64,000 nucleotides of DNA from Prostheceraeus crozeri (GCA_907163375.1 CAJQUW010003151.1:1-64000); one strand, 5' to 3'; counted from the stretch's first letter, positions 25,047-35,668 are shown. The notes: a model not told the origin generated them from the sequence alone. Numbers and translations are program-made.

Positions 25047-25481
25047 GTAAGTCGTCTCTCTGAGCTCCGATGATAGCTTCGGACATTCCAAATCCCGAGT
25101 TTCTGTAAGAAACCGACTTAGAAAATTTCATTGCTGATATCAGCTAAGGCGTCAGACTTAGAGGTTAGCCAGGAGATGGCCTTCGTCTCCAGGCCATAAA
25201 AGACTCCAAAACTTTAAAGGCTTGTAACTTTGCTTCTACAAGTCCGTTTGACTTGATTCAAAAAAAGGTTCGGTCGCTATTGACCTGCCCTAAGTGATAG
25301 ACTACTTATAAAATTTCATAAGTAGTGCTAAAAAGTTGAAAAATTTAAATTCACTAGTTTTGGAGGTTTTCTGGGGTTTTCGACCCTGCTGAAGTCAATG
25401 AAAGCATTTTTAATGATTTCTGAGCCAGTCTTCTCATGCTATAAGCGGCTTTTCACTGAAAGCGAGCAATACACGGAGAGT

Positions 25482-25655
25482 TTTGCTGTAATATTCCACT
25501 GACAGGGTGTTCCTTCGGGACGGCGGACGATGCCGTAGTGATAAGTGTGGCAAGGGAATGTGTCATAGTTTAGACCGTAACCGCTGGGACAACTCATGTC
25601 TCATGTTGGGCATTTGACACAGTTCTCAACGTAGCACTTTGAACGCCAATCGGTT
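25482..25655 (+). ncRNA. Structured repeat copy 1 (putative ncRNA)
   Basis: Blocks shared with the other copies are gctgtaatat, gttccttcgggacggcgg (25509-25526), tgccgtag (25531-25538), gcaaggga (25550), ttagaccgtaacc (25570), ctcatgttgggca (25600) and ctcaacgtagcac...gaacgcca (25625-25648). cggc/gccg and ttcc/gggac can pair. The order and spacing of the blocks are kept although the linkers differ. RNA function is inferred from this pattern only. Confidence 0.45.
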
Positions 25656-26162
25656 GAGTCTTAGCTATCTTGTCATGGGTGGCCTCTAAACATCTCCATT
25701 GCAAAACGCTGTTGAATCAAGCTCTCTACGGCTTGCTATCAAGCTGATCAAAGCAATAACTTGGGATGTTTCCTCAAGGTTTTCAAGTATGCTGAGTTCA
25801 AATCTGCTATCAGATTTCAAATTTAACTAAGTCTAAGGCAGCTTTGAGGGGTTAGATCCCAGCTACTGTTCACTACCTTTGACTCGGCGTTGCTGTTACC
25901 ACTTCGGGGCAGTGACAATGATGTCTTCAGCTGTAAATAGCGGGTATCGGGGAAGATCTCTCACTTCCCTAGTGACTAGTACAAGACCTTCGGGTTGTCG
26001 ACGGGATCGAGTGCCACTCACTACACTCAAATCTATCATTCTTCAGTAAGTGTAAATTACTGACTATACATTTGTCCTGCTATCAGGTTGTTTTGACTTG
26101 CTATCTAGTTGAATAGTCTCTTGCTATCAAGAGATTCACTTCTGCTCATAAAGCACATCATC

Positions 26163-26355
26163 GCTGTAATACCTCCTTTGCTCGAGCGTTCCTTCGGGAC
26201 GGCGGGTACTGCCGTAGAGGGATTGTGTTGCACGGGTTGTTCGTCGTTTGTTAGACCGAAACCTCTGAGCCGTTGCTCATGTTGGGCGTTCGACTTCATA
26301 CTCAACGTGACGCTTTCTCTCGCCAGGTCAGAGTACTTCAGCCATTCGACAAAGG
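26163..26355 (+). ncRNA. Structured repeat copy 2 (putative ncRNA)
   Basis: Same block order as copy 1: cgctgtaatacctcc, gttccttcgggacggcgg (26188-26205), tgccgtag (26210-26217), ttagaccgaaacctctg (26250), ctcatgttgggcg (26276) and ctcaacgtgacg...cgcca (26301-26325). It ends with a tail (ttcgacaaaggtta) that also occurs in copy 3. The open frames across it on both strands are not conserved in the other copies, which argues against coding. Confidence 0.45.
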
Positions 26356-26508
26356 TTAGTCTTTATGATATGGAGTAGAGTGAAATGTAATTCATTAGAT
26401 GTCCCTTCAATGATTGCTCCCATGATAAACGTTGATGAGACAAATGAAATGATTCTCATCTTCCCTTTTCAGTGATTGAAATCTACTAACACACTACCGT
26501 ATAATCGT

Positions 26509-26618
26509 CCACTATGGGGCAAGACATGATAGAGCCTCCACGCGGTTTGCCCTGGGCAGTCTTTAGACTGGCGAATACTATCATTAAGTTGAATCTGCTA
26601 TCAGTCAACTTGAACGTT
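26509..26618. repeat. 110-bp direct repeat, copy 1
   Basis: Near-identical to 26990-27099, differing at only a few bases (for example gcctccacgcggtttgcc versus acctccacgcggttttcc). The two copies flank the small gene at 26675-26950. The repeat ends in the CUAU-loop hairpin aagttga-at-ctg-ctat-cag-tcaactt (26586-26611). Confidence 0.9.
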
Positions 26619-26635
26619 ACATCACATTAGAGGGG

Positions 26636-26643
26636 TATATAAA
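26636..26643 (+). promoter_or_regulatory. TATA box of the 91-codon gene
   Basis: TATATAAA stands 32 bp before the ATG at 26675, with a tcatttc-repeat leader between. The TATA-to-ATG distance implies a very short 5' leader. Confidence 0.6.
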
Positions 26644-26674
26644 CCACTACCTCTCATTTCATTTCATTTCAATC

Positions 26675-26950
26675 ATGGAGACACCTAACGCTGCAGTCAA
26701 CTCTCCTCGCGGACCGCAGTTAAGACCGCGAAATTTATTTAATGAATTTGCTAGAATAGAGGAGCAAGACAGAGTCCACAACAATCTTGCTCAGATTGGC
26801 AATGCGATGACAGCAAGTGTTGCCAATCCAATGGAATGGCGCTACATTCCACCCTCCACTCACATACCAACTAGTATTGAAGTCGACACTGCTGAGGTTG
26901 AACGGTTTCGACTCTCTCTCAGCAGAATCGGTATGGAGTACGATTGCTGA
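26675..26950 (+). CDS. Small protein of unknown function (91 aa)
   Basis: The reading frame starts with the first ATG after a good TATA box and is open for 91 codons. It encodes a hydrophilic protein with no signal peptide, membrane segment or cysteine motif; residues 25-45 (FNEFARIEEQDRVHNNLAQI) could form an amphipathic helix. It is flanked by the two 110-bp direct repeats and lies in the structured-RNA region left of PolB. I recognise no family. The promoter and the position next to other TATA-driven genes are the main evidence that it is expressed; otherwise it could be a chance frame. Confidence 0.45.
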   Translation: METPNAAVNSPRGPQLRPRNLFNEFARIEEQDRVHNNLAQIGNAMTASVANPMEWRYIPPSTHIPTSIEVDTAEVERFRLSLSRIGMEYDC

Positions 26951-26989
26951 TGACGACTCCCGAGAACGAACCACCGGCTCTCTTAAGGG

Positions 26990-27099
26990 CCACCATGGGG
27001 CAAGACATGATAGAACCTCCACGCGGTTTTCCCTGGGCAGTCTTCGGACTGGCGAATACTATCATTAAGTTGAATCTGCTATCAGTCAACTTGAACGTT
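26990..27099. repeat. 110-bp direct repeat, copy 2
   Basis: Second copy of 26509-26618, offset 481 bp, ending in the same CUAU-loop hairpin (27067-27092). Structured repeat copy 3 begins about 10 bp further on. Confidence 0.9.
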
Positions 27100-27107
27100 G
27101 CAAATGA

Positions 27108-27311
27108 AGTTCGGTGTAATACTTCCTTTCGACGGGCGTTCCTGTAAAGGGCGGCGGTGAAACCCGTAGCTATGTATACCGCAAGGGACATTCGGCAATG
27201 GTCAATCTTGTTAAACCTCTCTGCGTCATGTTTGCAAGTGATTGCCTCTGTCTCAACGTAGTATGCATTCGCGCCAGGGCGACATTTAGCCAACTGTCGA
27301 AGGTTACCTAA
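27108..27311 (+). ncRNA. Structured repeat copy 3 (putative ncRNA)
   Basis: The blocks are in the same order: ggtgtaatacttcc, gcgttcctgtaaagggcggcgg (27136-27157), cccgtag (27163-27169), gcaaggga (27181-27188), ttaaacctctctg (27210), catgtttgc, ctcaacgtagtat...gcgcca (27252-27276) and gtcgaaggtta (27297). The UUCG hairpin of copies 1 and 2 is replaced by a different loop (cctgtaaagg), which still allows a short cct/agg stem. Confidence 0.4.
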
Positions 27312-27692
27312 AACTTTCCATTGCATACGTTATGAGAACCATGAGTTCTACCTGTCTCTATCAATGAGACGAATTGATGAATGGAATGAAATAGGAGGAC
27401 ACTCACGCGCCACACGCAACATAACACACTTCTCTCTTCCGTAGTCTAACAAGCTCTTTACACATGGATCGCAGTCGATTGCTATCCCTGTATCAGAAGT
27501 GTAAGCTATCTTAATTTTATCTAACACTATTTCATCTACCATTATCATCCATATGAAATGTTATAAGATTTACAAGTTAGACTAAGCGTGCTACTATTTC
27601 CAAATGAAAAAGTATACATGATTAAATCATCCACTGAAAACCCATTCAAGTAAGTCAGTATGAAAGCAAAGATAATACGAAATAAAAATTTA
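27312..27692. other. Intergenic; one doubtful 66-codon minus frame
   Basis: A 66-codon minus-strand frame (27348-27548) has an ATG but no recognisable motif or clear promoter, so I do not call it a gene. The minus-strand polyadenylation signal of the next gene overlaps its stop codon at about 27684-27690. Confidence 0.4.
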
Positions 27693-28142
27693 TTATGGCA
27701 TGTATTTCAAAAGGTCTTCATCGTCAATATCGTCCCAGAGTCTGACTTCACATAGATAACAAAAACAGTTCAGTTGCTTTAATCGTTCTTCCACTGCGAG
27801 CCTCACTTTGTCAATATACTCCCACTCTGCCATAGTTCGTGGCTGGGAGTTAGGGGTGTACCACTCCCATAATTGGTGGAGGAATTTCGTGCTGGTGATC
27901 TCCATCACATCGTCAGTATCGTACTGGAGATACTTCCACCTCACGCCTGTTAAGTCGGGACACTCCTTCTCACATACACTCTCCTCTTCCTCATCCGCTG
28001 GTAATGATAACTTCCTGATATTGTCCAGTCGGTACACCTTCTCTACCTTCCCCTTCGTTGGAGCGTTTGGTGCAACGAGCGCCTTTGGTGTTGAGCATGG
28101 AGAAGAGAATTTTGTATTTGGTGTTGTCGGAGGGCTTGTCAT
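27693..28142 (-). CDS. Acidic protein of unknown function (149 aa), divergent from PolB
   Basis: Starts with an ATG and runs 149 codons to a stop overlapped by AATAAA. The N-terminal ~30 residues are Pro/Thr/Ser-rich and probably disordered. An acidic run (DEEEESVCEKECPD) follows near residue 52, and a CFCYLCEVRLWDD segment near the C-terminus has closely spaced cysteines that could bind metal. It is transcribed away from PolB across a shared ~260-bp intergenic promoter region, which suggests co-regulation with replication. I recognise no family. Confidence 0.6.
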   Translation of the reverse strand: MTSPPTTPNTKFSSPCSTPKALVAPNAPTKGKVEKVYRLDNIRKLSLPADEEEESVCEKECPDLTGVRWKYLQYDTDDVMEITSTKFLHQLWEWYTPNSQPRTMAEWEYIDKVRLAVEERLKQLNCFCYLCEVRLWDDIDDEDLLKYMP

Positions 28143-28199
28143 GTTGACTGTGAATAATGACTTTGAAATGTTTTCTAATTCTTAAGTATCAACAAGCAA

Positions 28200-28270
28200 C
28201 CAATCAGAATGAACAGCCAATGAATGATGAATATGAAAGTATATATGCAAAGTGACATTCGTATCATTTC
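28200..28270 (+). promoter_or_regulatory. PolB promoter: two CCAAT boxes, TATA box, initiator
   Basis: CCAAT at 28200-28204 and 28217-28221 precedes TATATAT starting at 28240. From the last T of each CCAAT to the first T of the TATA box is 36 and 19 bp, exactly the geometry of the minus-strand promoter at 44619-44666. An initiator-like tcatttc starts at 28264. Confidence 0.7.
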
Positions 28271-28401
28271 ACTCTGTCTTTGAGACGTATAAGTGAAGTG
28301 TTCTCTGGCGAATTCTATATTTGAGTCGTACAAGTGAATTCCAAATTTGAGTGAAGTCTCTATCTTGTTGAAGTATCAACCTTAAACTTGATTTCATTGA
28401 A

Positions 28402-31400
28402 ATGGTAAGTTGAAAATTTCTTCACTCATCTCCCTCAAACGTGTGGCTAATAGCATTTTCCTCAATTTCAGGCATCACCAACGCCCTCCCTTCTCGAGGA
28501 AAGTTTAGAGCTGTTGAGTCAAGGTAGGTTGTAACAATACACTGAGACTTGAACAGAGATAATAGAATGATTTCTCTTTCAGGTGATACCAGTCCCATCT
28601 CGAGCGAGTCCATATCAACATTGTCGCGGGAATGCAACGATCGGGAATGTGCTGACTGTGGACACATCTTCACGAGGAAGCGTGATCTCATCCGACACAT
28701 CAAGCGAGGTGTTTGTAGACCTAAGTCAGCATCAATGTCCGAAGGTAGGGATGATTCTGTTAACGATGTCTCCTTTTCTTGCGATTTATGCATTCAGTCT
28801 TTTGAGTCAGATTTTGAACTATCTTCACATAGACTTCGACATACACACAGTGACGATAGTTATACTAACAGCACCTCCTCTATCCGACTCACTGAAGTGT
28901 CCATAAATAATTTAGTGAGGAACTACCAGATGGACTCCTCAGAAACCATTGCTAACTTTGAGGAATGGTTTCATCAAAATTCATCATTGATAGAAGCGCT
29001 CTTCAACAATTTAGACAGTTTTAGAATGAAGGCGCTCATCTATCTCAAAATAAAATATGTAAAAATCGATCACCATACTGGACAAATAATAGAGAGGTTG
29101 GAGTTTCACATACCCTTCTCTCCTGCAACCGAGGTTGTAGACTGTGAGTCTTGGATAAATTTTCATATCCAAGGGTTAAAATTAAATATAGATAAATTTA
29201 ACGAGCGTGATAGTGGACTCGTTTTTGATGGTATTGAGACCGCCATGATTAAAATCAGTTTATTAGGAAATCATAGTGGTCGAGGCTCCTTTAAACTTCC
29301 GAAAAATTTAAGAAATAAAGCAGCAGTCATTTCTGTAGATTGCGAATCGCAATGTTTGAAGTATGCCGTCCTCTCCATTCTCCACTATAATGATGTACAG
29401 TATAGCCGATACCGTAAGAGTAAGTATCAACAGTGGGAGAATGAATTAAACTTCGATGACTGTAATAGTGACGATATGAAAATTAAAGATATAGAAAAAT
29501 TTGAAAAATTGAACAACATCAAAATAGTTCTCCATGTTTGGGAAAAAGGATTGAAGGGTGTGCGCTACAACTCGCGTTCGAGTTGTTATGAACGTACAGT
29601 AAACCTGTTATTAGTAAAACAGGATGATAGTGAGGAATGGCACTACTGCGGTATTCCCAAAATCTCTCGCTTATACCACCACTTAGAAAACTCTAGTAGA
29701 GAGTTATATTACTGCGACAGATGTATTCGCCACTTTAGGAGGAAAACTAAATTTGAAACTCATTACGAATGGTGTAAGCGAGGTAACCTACAAATGGAGC
29801 GCATGCCCAAAGATAAGGAGTTTTCATATAGAGAGAATGGCGATGAACTAAGTCCTCTTCGTGTCATCTATGCTGACATCGAATGCTATATCGATGATAT
29901 CATCCACAAGTCAGTAGCCATTTCCTGCTATGAAGTATGGCATGATCACTTTAGGAGTAGGCAAAATAAAATGCACGTCTGGCAAGGTGAGGATTGTATT
30001 TACCAATTCCTACAATTCCTCGAACAGGCTGTAAAATTTCAACAAAAGTATGATGGTGAACTCTATCGCAGATCATTGCATATGACAGCAGATGATCAAG
30101 CAAAATTTGATAGTTGCAACGTTTGCCCCAAATGTAGGAAAACATTTGATGATGATAAGATTAAGAAAGTGCGCGACCATGATCACATCACTGGTAAATT
30201 TAGAAACGCACTATGTTCAAAATGCAATTTTTCACTTAGGATGAAACGGCGTACATTACCCGTCATTTTCCATAATTTCAAGGGCTACGACAGCCATATG
30301 ATAATAAAAGGAGGTTTAGGTCAAATGAAAGAGTGGAAGCTTGATGTAATAGCACAAACGAGAGAGAAGTTTATGGCCATGACAGCAAAAGTGCCTGTCG
30401 ATAAAACTAAAGAAAATAAGACGGTCTATTTTGATATAAAATTTTTAGATTCCTACCAATTTATGACTGCATCACTGGCCTCTCTCGTACAAAATCTAAA
30501 GTCTCTTCCACTAACACAAAATCTTAAGAAACAATATCCAAATCTAACCGATGAAGTCATCACACGGAAAGGAGTCTTTCCATATGCATATTTTGATGCG
30601 ATTAGTAAACTCGGCGAGACTTCTCTTCCGCCCATAGATAAATTTAAAAATGATTTGAGCGGTGCAGAATGTAAGACCGAAGATTATGATCATGCACAAG
30701 ATGCATGGATAAAATTTGACTGCCATACATTTGGTGAATATATGATTGCCTACCTTAAGTTAGATGTATTTTTGCTGGCTGATGTATTTCAGGAGATTCG
30801 ACGAGTGGCATTAGAAGAAGATAAGTTAGATCCCGTCCACTTTGTCAGTCTGCCAGCCATGTCATTTAAGTCTGCTTTTAAAATGACTGGTGAGACCATT
30901 CATCTCTTACAAGATCCAGAGATGTATAATTTATTTGAGCGAGGAATTCGCGGTGGTCTCACATTTGTAAATAAACATAGGTTAAAATGTGAAACAGTAG
31001 GTAATGATCATACCCATCTTAAGTATTATGATCAAAATAATTTATATGGTAGTTCACTATCGAAACCACTCCCTCACTCTGAGTTTAGCTGGTTAGATGA
31101 TAGTGAAATTCAGCATCTCTCCAACCCTTCTAACATACTAGCAATCCCAGATGAAGGTGATTGGGGATATTATTTTGAGATAGATCTAATCTATCCAAAT
31201 AATATTAAACATAAAACCGTAGATTTTCCACTCGCACCCGAATCAGGTGAAGTGAGTAAAGATATGTTTTCCGACTTTATGAAACAATTTCATAAAGATT
31301 TAGAATCATGCGGTCAACCCGACTATAAGCCTTGCCGCAAACTTTTACTCACCCAGTATGATAAGGAAAACTATCTAGTCCACTTTAACATCTTAAAATT

Positions 31401-32361
31401 TTATTTAGAAATGGGTATGATTTTAAAAAGAGTTCACCGCATTATTAAATTTAGACAGAAAGCGTTCCTCAAACCATATATTGATAGCAACAGCCAGAAA
31501 CGTGCACTATCCCAAAATAATTTTGAAAAAGATTTTTATAAATATAAGAACAACAGTCTATTTGGTAAGACGATGGAGGATGTTAGAAAGCGCGTAAACT
31601 ACAAACTAGTTAATGATGATCAAAAGTATCACAAATTGACCTCATCACCTCTATTCATCGATAGAGACATTATCGATGAGGACCTTATAGGTGTTAAAAT
31701 GATAAAATCTGAAGTTGAGTTGTGCAAACCCATCTATATTGGTCAAGCTGTACTAGATTACTCCAAGCTTGAAATGTATCAACTCTTCTATAAAATACTA
31801 AAACCGTGTCCTCTCGTAAAAGAGGTTCGTTTGTTGGGTGGTGACACAGATAGTTTCTTCTTAGGTATTACCACTCAAAAAGATTTAAATTTTAATGAAG
31901 TGGGAAAATCTTTAGAAAGATATTTTGATACATCAAATTATCCTACTGATCATCCACTATACTCCATCAAAAATAAGGCCAAACTTGGTTGTTTTAAGGA
32001 TGAGACAGCAGGGAAGGAGATAGCTGAAATGATTCTCCTCCGCCCTAAAATGTATTCTATGAAATTAAAGGATAGTGATGATAGCATTAAGCGCGCTAAA
32101 GGCATATCAAGATCATTGGTCTCTAACATGAAACATAAAAATTTCAAGGGAGCCTATAGAAATAAAAATATAACGTTTGTCAATATGACAATCTTAAAAT
32201 CTAAGTCGCATGAGATCAAAACTCATACTTTTAGGAAACGGGCGCTTTCAGCATGGGAGGATAAGAGGTGCTGGTTAGAACACAACATATCTCTTCCACA
32301 TGGACATCCTGATACAGGCATACCACCACCCAAAAGAATTAAACCCACACTACCACATTAA
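28402..32361 (+). CDS. PolB: Protein-primed family B DNA polymerase (three exons)
   Basis: Replicates the element by protein priming. Exon 1 ends at the start codon (28402-28404), exon 2 is 28472-28523 and exon 3 starts at 28583; both introns are GT-AG with good pyrimidine tracts, and the phase agrees at each junction. Counting from 28549, C2H2-like fingers lie near residues 34-56 and 78-98, and a third near 385-410. An exonuclease motif YADIECY lies near 442, an HNH-like zinc knuckle (CPKCRKTF, HDHITGKFR, CSKCN) near 525-560, the palm box DQNNLYGSSL near 828, NNSLFGKTMEDVRKR near 1003 and the catalytic GGDTDSFF near 1098. Residues ~115-225 resemble the separate protein at 42534-42944. Exon 3 is intact and of normal length, with no internal stop. 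Confidence 0.95.
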
Positions 32362-32684
32362 GGAGACGTCTTAGCATAATCATCCTTAACTTAGTATTTT
32401 GATGTTGATTTCTGTAGATAAACATTGTTGTTTTATGTATCGCATGAGATTGTTTTTTCCTTGTGAATATGTGTCCACATCTGTACATTCCCCATGTGAT
32501 GACTTTTCCACTGAAAGACATTTTTCCTATCCCTGTATATTTCCACCCTTCACGAAGTAAAAAGACTTTTTGTATATAGCAATGTTTATTGAAGTGTGCT
32601 CATGTATATATTTTCAGTGGATGTTGTATAAAGTCTATTGCTTCACATTCATGCACATATTTCAATAAATGTTGTATAAAGACT
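32362..32684. terminator. Convergent 3' region between PolB and the leftward structural genes
   Basis: No gene. A plus-strand AATAAA lies near 32665 (ttcaataaatgttg). A minus-strand AATAAA (tttatt on plus) lies near 32585, serving the gene group that ends at 32685. A short direct repeat, tgttgtataaag, occurs near 32624 and 32670. Confidence 0.55.
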
Positions 32685-34209
32685 TCACTTTGTTTTCCGA
32701 AACACTAAAGTTACGAGGGATTTAGTATCTTTCACATGGATGCACTCTTGTAAACCATTGGTAATTTTGATAGCAATAGAGGGTATAGTTTGTTTGACGA
32801 CGGGATGATAGAAAATAGATTCAAACATCTTCTCGACTATTCCATATGAAGCGTCTTTATCATGAATGAAATCACGTAAAATGTATTCTTTTTTCTCACC
32901 AACAGAAATAGGTAGAATCAAATCACTTTGAATGTAAAGGTGCTGTTCATGTTTATCAAGTGTCATTGGTGTTTCTATACCAATCGTATGCGCAGCAGCA
33001 AACACTGTTTGTAGCATTGAAAAACCAAAGAGTTTTTTCAAATTTTTACTCAATTGACATTGAATGTCATCACCCAGTTTCAGAACAACGCGTTGATTTT
33101 CAATTGAAAACGAAATGTGGTGTGTCTTTACATCATATTTACTTTTCATCACATGCTTCAACTTCTGTTGTATATAAGGATTTACTACATGAATGAAGCT
33201 TTCAACTGTATGATATAGACGCGGCATTATATTGATAGCAACTTTAGATTCTTCATAAGACTGGTAAATTTTCTTGATGCGATCGCCATAGATGTCCACC
33301 CACCATTCATCATTAACTGAATCAGCTTTAGTGTGATATTCATGAGAAGCATACACCACACCGCTTCCAATAATAGGTGTATAATGTCTTACAAAATGAC
33401 GCAAGGTTGGAGAGAAATAAACTGTAAGTTTGTCATTATATTTCTGAATAACCAACTTATTTTTGTTCGCCATAATTTTCTCTCCATACTTCTTACCCAC
33501 AGTCTCATTCCATCGTTTTACTAACTCAATAAGTGATAAAGGTTGAACACCACGCTTTTTCACCACGCTTTTTGCGTTCTTCGCATTCTACAACATCTTC
33601 ATCAAATATTTTAAATCTATAATGAAATTTGTTGATTCGATTTGAATAAACTTTTTTAACATTTGCAGTAGCAATTGATGTTAGATGTAGTCCATGACCA
33701 AAACCAAGATGTGGATAGAATTCATTATCCAACCTCAGCGTAAGACCTTTAGTAAAAGAATGAAAGCGGAGGAACTGTCTCCCACTCCAATGATAGATAG
33801 TAAACTCATAAGCTTTCTGATCCTTATTCTTCATGATGGAAGTATTACCACTGTTGGATGCCTTAATAATTTTCTCATTCCCAAATGGTTCATAAGAATC
33901 TGATTTTATCTGAATCCATTCATAGTTCCACTTTCCATCTGATGTTAAATTGTATGGGAACTGAAATGCATTATTCATCGTTATTCCATCATGGGTGCGA
34001 GGAGTCAATATCATTTCTTCCAAATCATTCACATTCTGAATATTGCTATCATAGCAAATACTAGAAACGCCAACCTCCCATTCACCTTCTAAATGCAGTG
34101 GCCGATTTAATTCTACTCGATAGTCTGATGGTTTATTTTTGGGAAATTTATTCATAGAAGCATTACTGGGCAAGCAGATTAGAAACGAGTCCTTATTTTC
34201 ACTTTCCAT
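32685..34209 (-). pseudogene. Polinton structural-type protein with WEVGV motif, broken by a 13-bp duplication
   Basis: The 5' part (start ATG at 34209, MESENK; an upstream ATG at 34239 is less likely) has the hallmark opening FLICLPSNASMNKFPKN, then a hydrophilic strand and GEWEVGVSSICYD near residue 50, as in Polinton proteins of unknown function often encoded beside capsid genes. Its frame ends at 33526. The 3' part (to 32685) continues in another frame with no ATG at its beginning and resembles the second half of the neighbour at 34249-35646. The cause is visible: the 13-bp word caccacgcttttt occurs twice in tandem at 33548-33560 and 33561-33573, and one extra copy shifts the frame by one. 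Together the two parts would be about the length of the intact paralogue. Confidence 0.75.
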
Positions 34210-34242
34210 ATTATTCACATTGGAAAAATATATTAGCATACT

Positions 34243-34249
34243 TTTGCAT
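34243..34249 (-). promoter_or_regulatory. ATGCAAA motif upstream of the 34209 gene
   Basis: Minus-strand context TTAATGCAAAAGTATGC, 34 bp before the preferred ATG at 34209. It belongs to the set proposed as a late promoter element. Confidence 0.4.
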
Positions 34250-35646
34250 TAACTCTTCATTCGGAAATGGAGTGTGATACTTGTCACAGCATCTTTATGA
34301 AAAGGAATCAACGCACCAGCATCGTCATAAATGGCAATATCAATTTGTGGGATGTAGTTTGATTTCAGCTTTGTATAATGCACTTTCTTGAAAGTATGCT
34401 CAGATAAAATACTGCAGCTTTTTGGCTGGTATGGTATCATTGCTAGCAATGGAGCTTCAACATCTCCCACACGTACATCTTCACCAATATTGGAATATAT
34501 CTGAAAATAGTTAATACGACGCGATAGCGACATGTCTGCGCTAGCTTTGGTTACAGTACCACTTTTAAAGATATTTTGATCAAAACCCAAAATGTCCATT
34601 AGAGTTTTATCCATAATTAGTTCAATACCTTTTCCACTTATAGTGAGAGACAAAGTACCTTCTTTTTCAGAAAATGAAATATGTTGGTCATTAATCACTT
34701 CATTTAAATAATCTACAACCAATTTAACCGAAGTAATAATGCGAGGCATCAACACTCTTGTTTCATGTAAGATACCACCTAAAGGCTCTACACACTTTCT
34801 GTATAAAGATACGGACCATTCTGTATCAAATTGATTTGACCTTTCACATGGTAAATGTTGCATATCAGATTTTCCATGAACAGCTGCAGAACGATGTCGT
34901 AAGAACTGATGAAAATCTTTTGAACAAACTAATACTAGATCATCATCATTTAATTTGCTTATTGCAATATGATTAGATGATTTAATATAAGTCAATGTTG
35001 CCACTTGTTTACCATCAACTCGAAGGAGATAATTAAATTTCTTCAATAATGTTTCAGGAGTCATGTTTGTCTTTCTTGGCTTAATCACAATCTTCTTCAC
35101 CAACGTCTTCTCATTTCTTGGAATAAGATCTACATAATAAGCTTCCTCTCGATATATTAACTGTTTATGACCACTTATGTGGTAATTAACGTTAAAATTA
35201 TCATAGCTTGTTAAGGCGCTAGCGAGGTAGCCTAAATCATTTCTTAAACTTGGACTTAAACCAACAATCCAATCTTTCTCAACTACATGATGTACATAAG
35301 TATAATCATCATTGTGCGGAGTAAATTGGGCAATATGTTTACACGCTTTATTCAAGAAATCATATATAAACTTTTTACATGATAAGAGATCTTTCTTTGG
35401 CCACTGTGGAATGTATACTCGGCACCCCTTTTCACATTGGTAAGCAGCTGTACGCCTCATATTAATAGTCATCACCTCATGATCAAAAGTATAGACACAG
35501 TTGCTATAAACAAGTTGAGTGACACCCACTTCCCAATTTCCATTTAGCTGTTGTGCATGATCAATGGGAGTAGAAAAGAGTGCGGCTCGATTACTAGTAA
35601 ATCTCTTTGTAGCCGCATTGCTAAGCAAAATATGATAAAACGACAT
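34249..35646 (-). CDS. Polinton structural-type protein with WEVGV motif (465 aa)
   Basis: The ATG at 35646 (MSFYHILLSNAAT) is the first methionine; the frame extends upstream but without an ATG. The pattern is the same as in the downstream broken paralogue: an N-terminal strand FYHILLSNAATKRF, then NGNWEVGVTQLVYS at about residue 37, followed by a long beta-rich hydrophilic chain and a C-terminal segment where the two paralogues again align (FLRHRSA / MPRIITSVKLVVDYLNEVI). Members of this family lie next to capsid genes in Polintons. The function is not established; a minor capsid or fibre/spike role is a guess. An ATGCAAA motif lies 23 bp upstream. It starts back-to-back with the plus-strand gene at 35682, only 35 bp apart. 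Confidence 0.75.
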   Translation of the reverse strand: MSFYHILLSNAATKRFTSNRAALFSTPIDHAQQLNGNWEVGVTQLVYSNCVYTFDHEVMTINMRRTAAYQCEKGCRVYIPQWPKKDLLSCKKFIYDFLNKACKHIAQFTPHNDDYTYVHHVVEKDWIVGLSPSLRNDLGYLASALTSYDNFNVNYHISGHKQLIYREEAYYVDLIPRNEKTLVKKIVIKPRKTNMTPETLLKKFNYLLRVDGKQVATLTYIKSSNHIAISKLNDDDLVLVCSKDFHQFLRHRSAAVHGKSDMQHLPCERSNQFDTEWSVSLYRKCVEPLGGILHETRVLMPRIITSVKLVVDYLNEVINDQHISFSEKEGTLSLTISGKGIELIMDKTLMDILGFDQNIFKSGTVTKASADMSLSRRINYFQIYSNIGEDVRVGDVEAPLLAMIPYQPKSCSILSEHTFKKVHYTKLKSNYIPQIDIAIYDDAGALIPFHKDAVTSITLHFRMKS

Positions 35647-35668
35647 TTTTATATTGCTGATCTGCAAC

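Larger units (their letters stand above)
25047..26500 (+). other. Non-coding, hairpin-rich region (possible intron/structured RNA locus)
   Basis: No coding frame is convincing. The region holds several UUCG-capped or UUCG-like hairpins (ggagatggccttcgtctcc near 25169, gaccttcgggttg near 25984, gttccttcgggac at 25509 and 26188), the first two ~170-nt repeats described separately, and CUAU-loop hairpins at 25731-25744, 25800-25817, 26076-26087 and 26117-26134. If the donor at 25047 joins the acceptor ending at 26472, all of this is intronic. Confidence 0.5.

Noticed and set aside
26109-26378. 89-codon plus frame over structured repeat copy 2
   Set aside because: The frame is not kept in copies 1 and 3, which share only nucleotide blocks.
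27348-27548. 66-codon minus frame between the RNA-like repeats and the 27693 gene
   Set aside because: No motif, no clear promoter; not enough support for a gene.
34249-35667. Start of the 472-codon frame at 35667
   Set aside because: That codon is TTG; the first ATG is at 35646, and the ATGCAAA motif would overlap the longer version.
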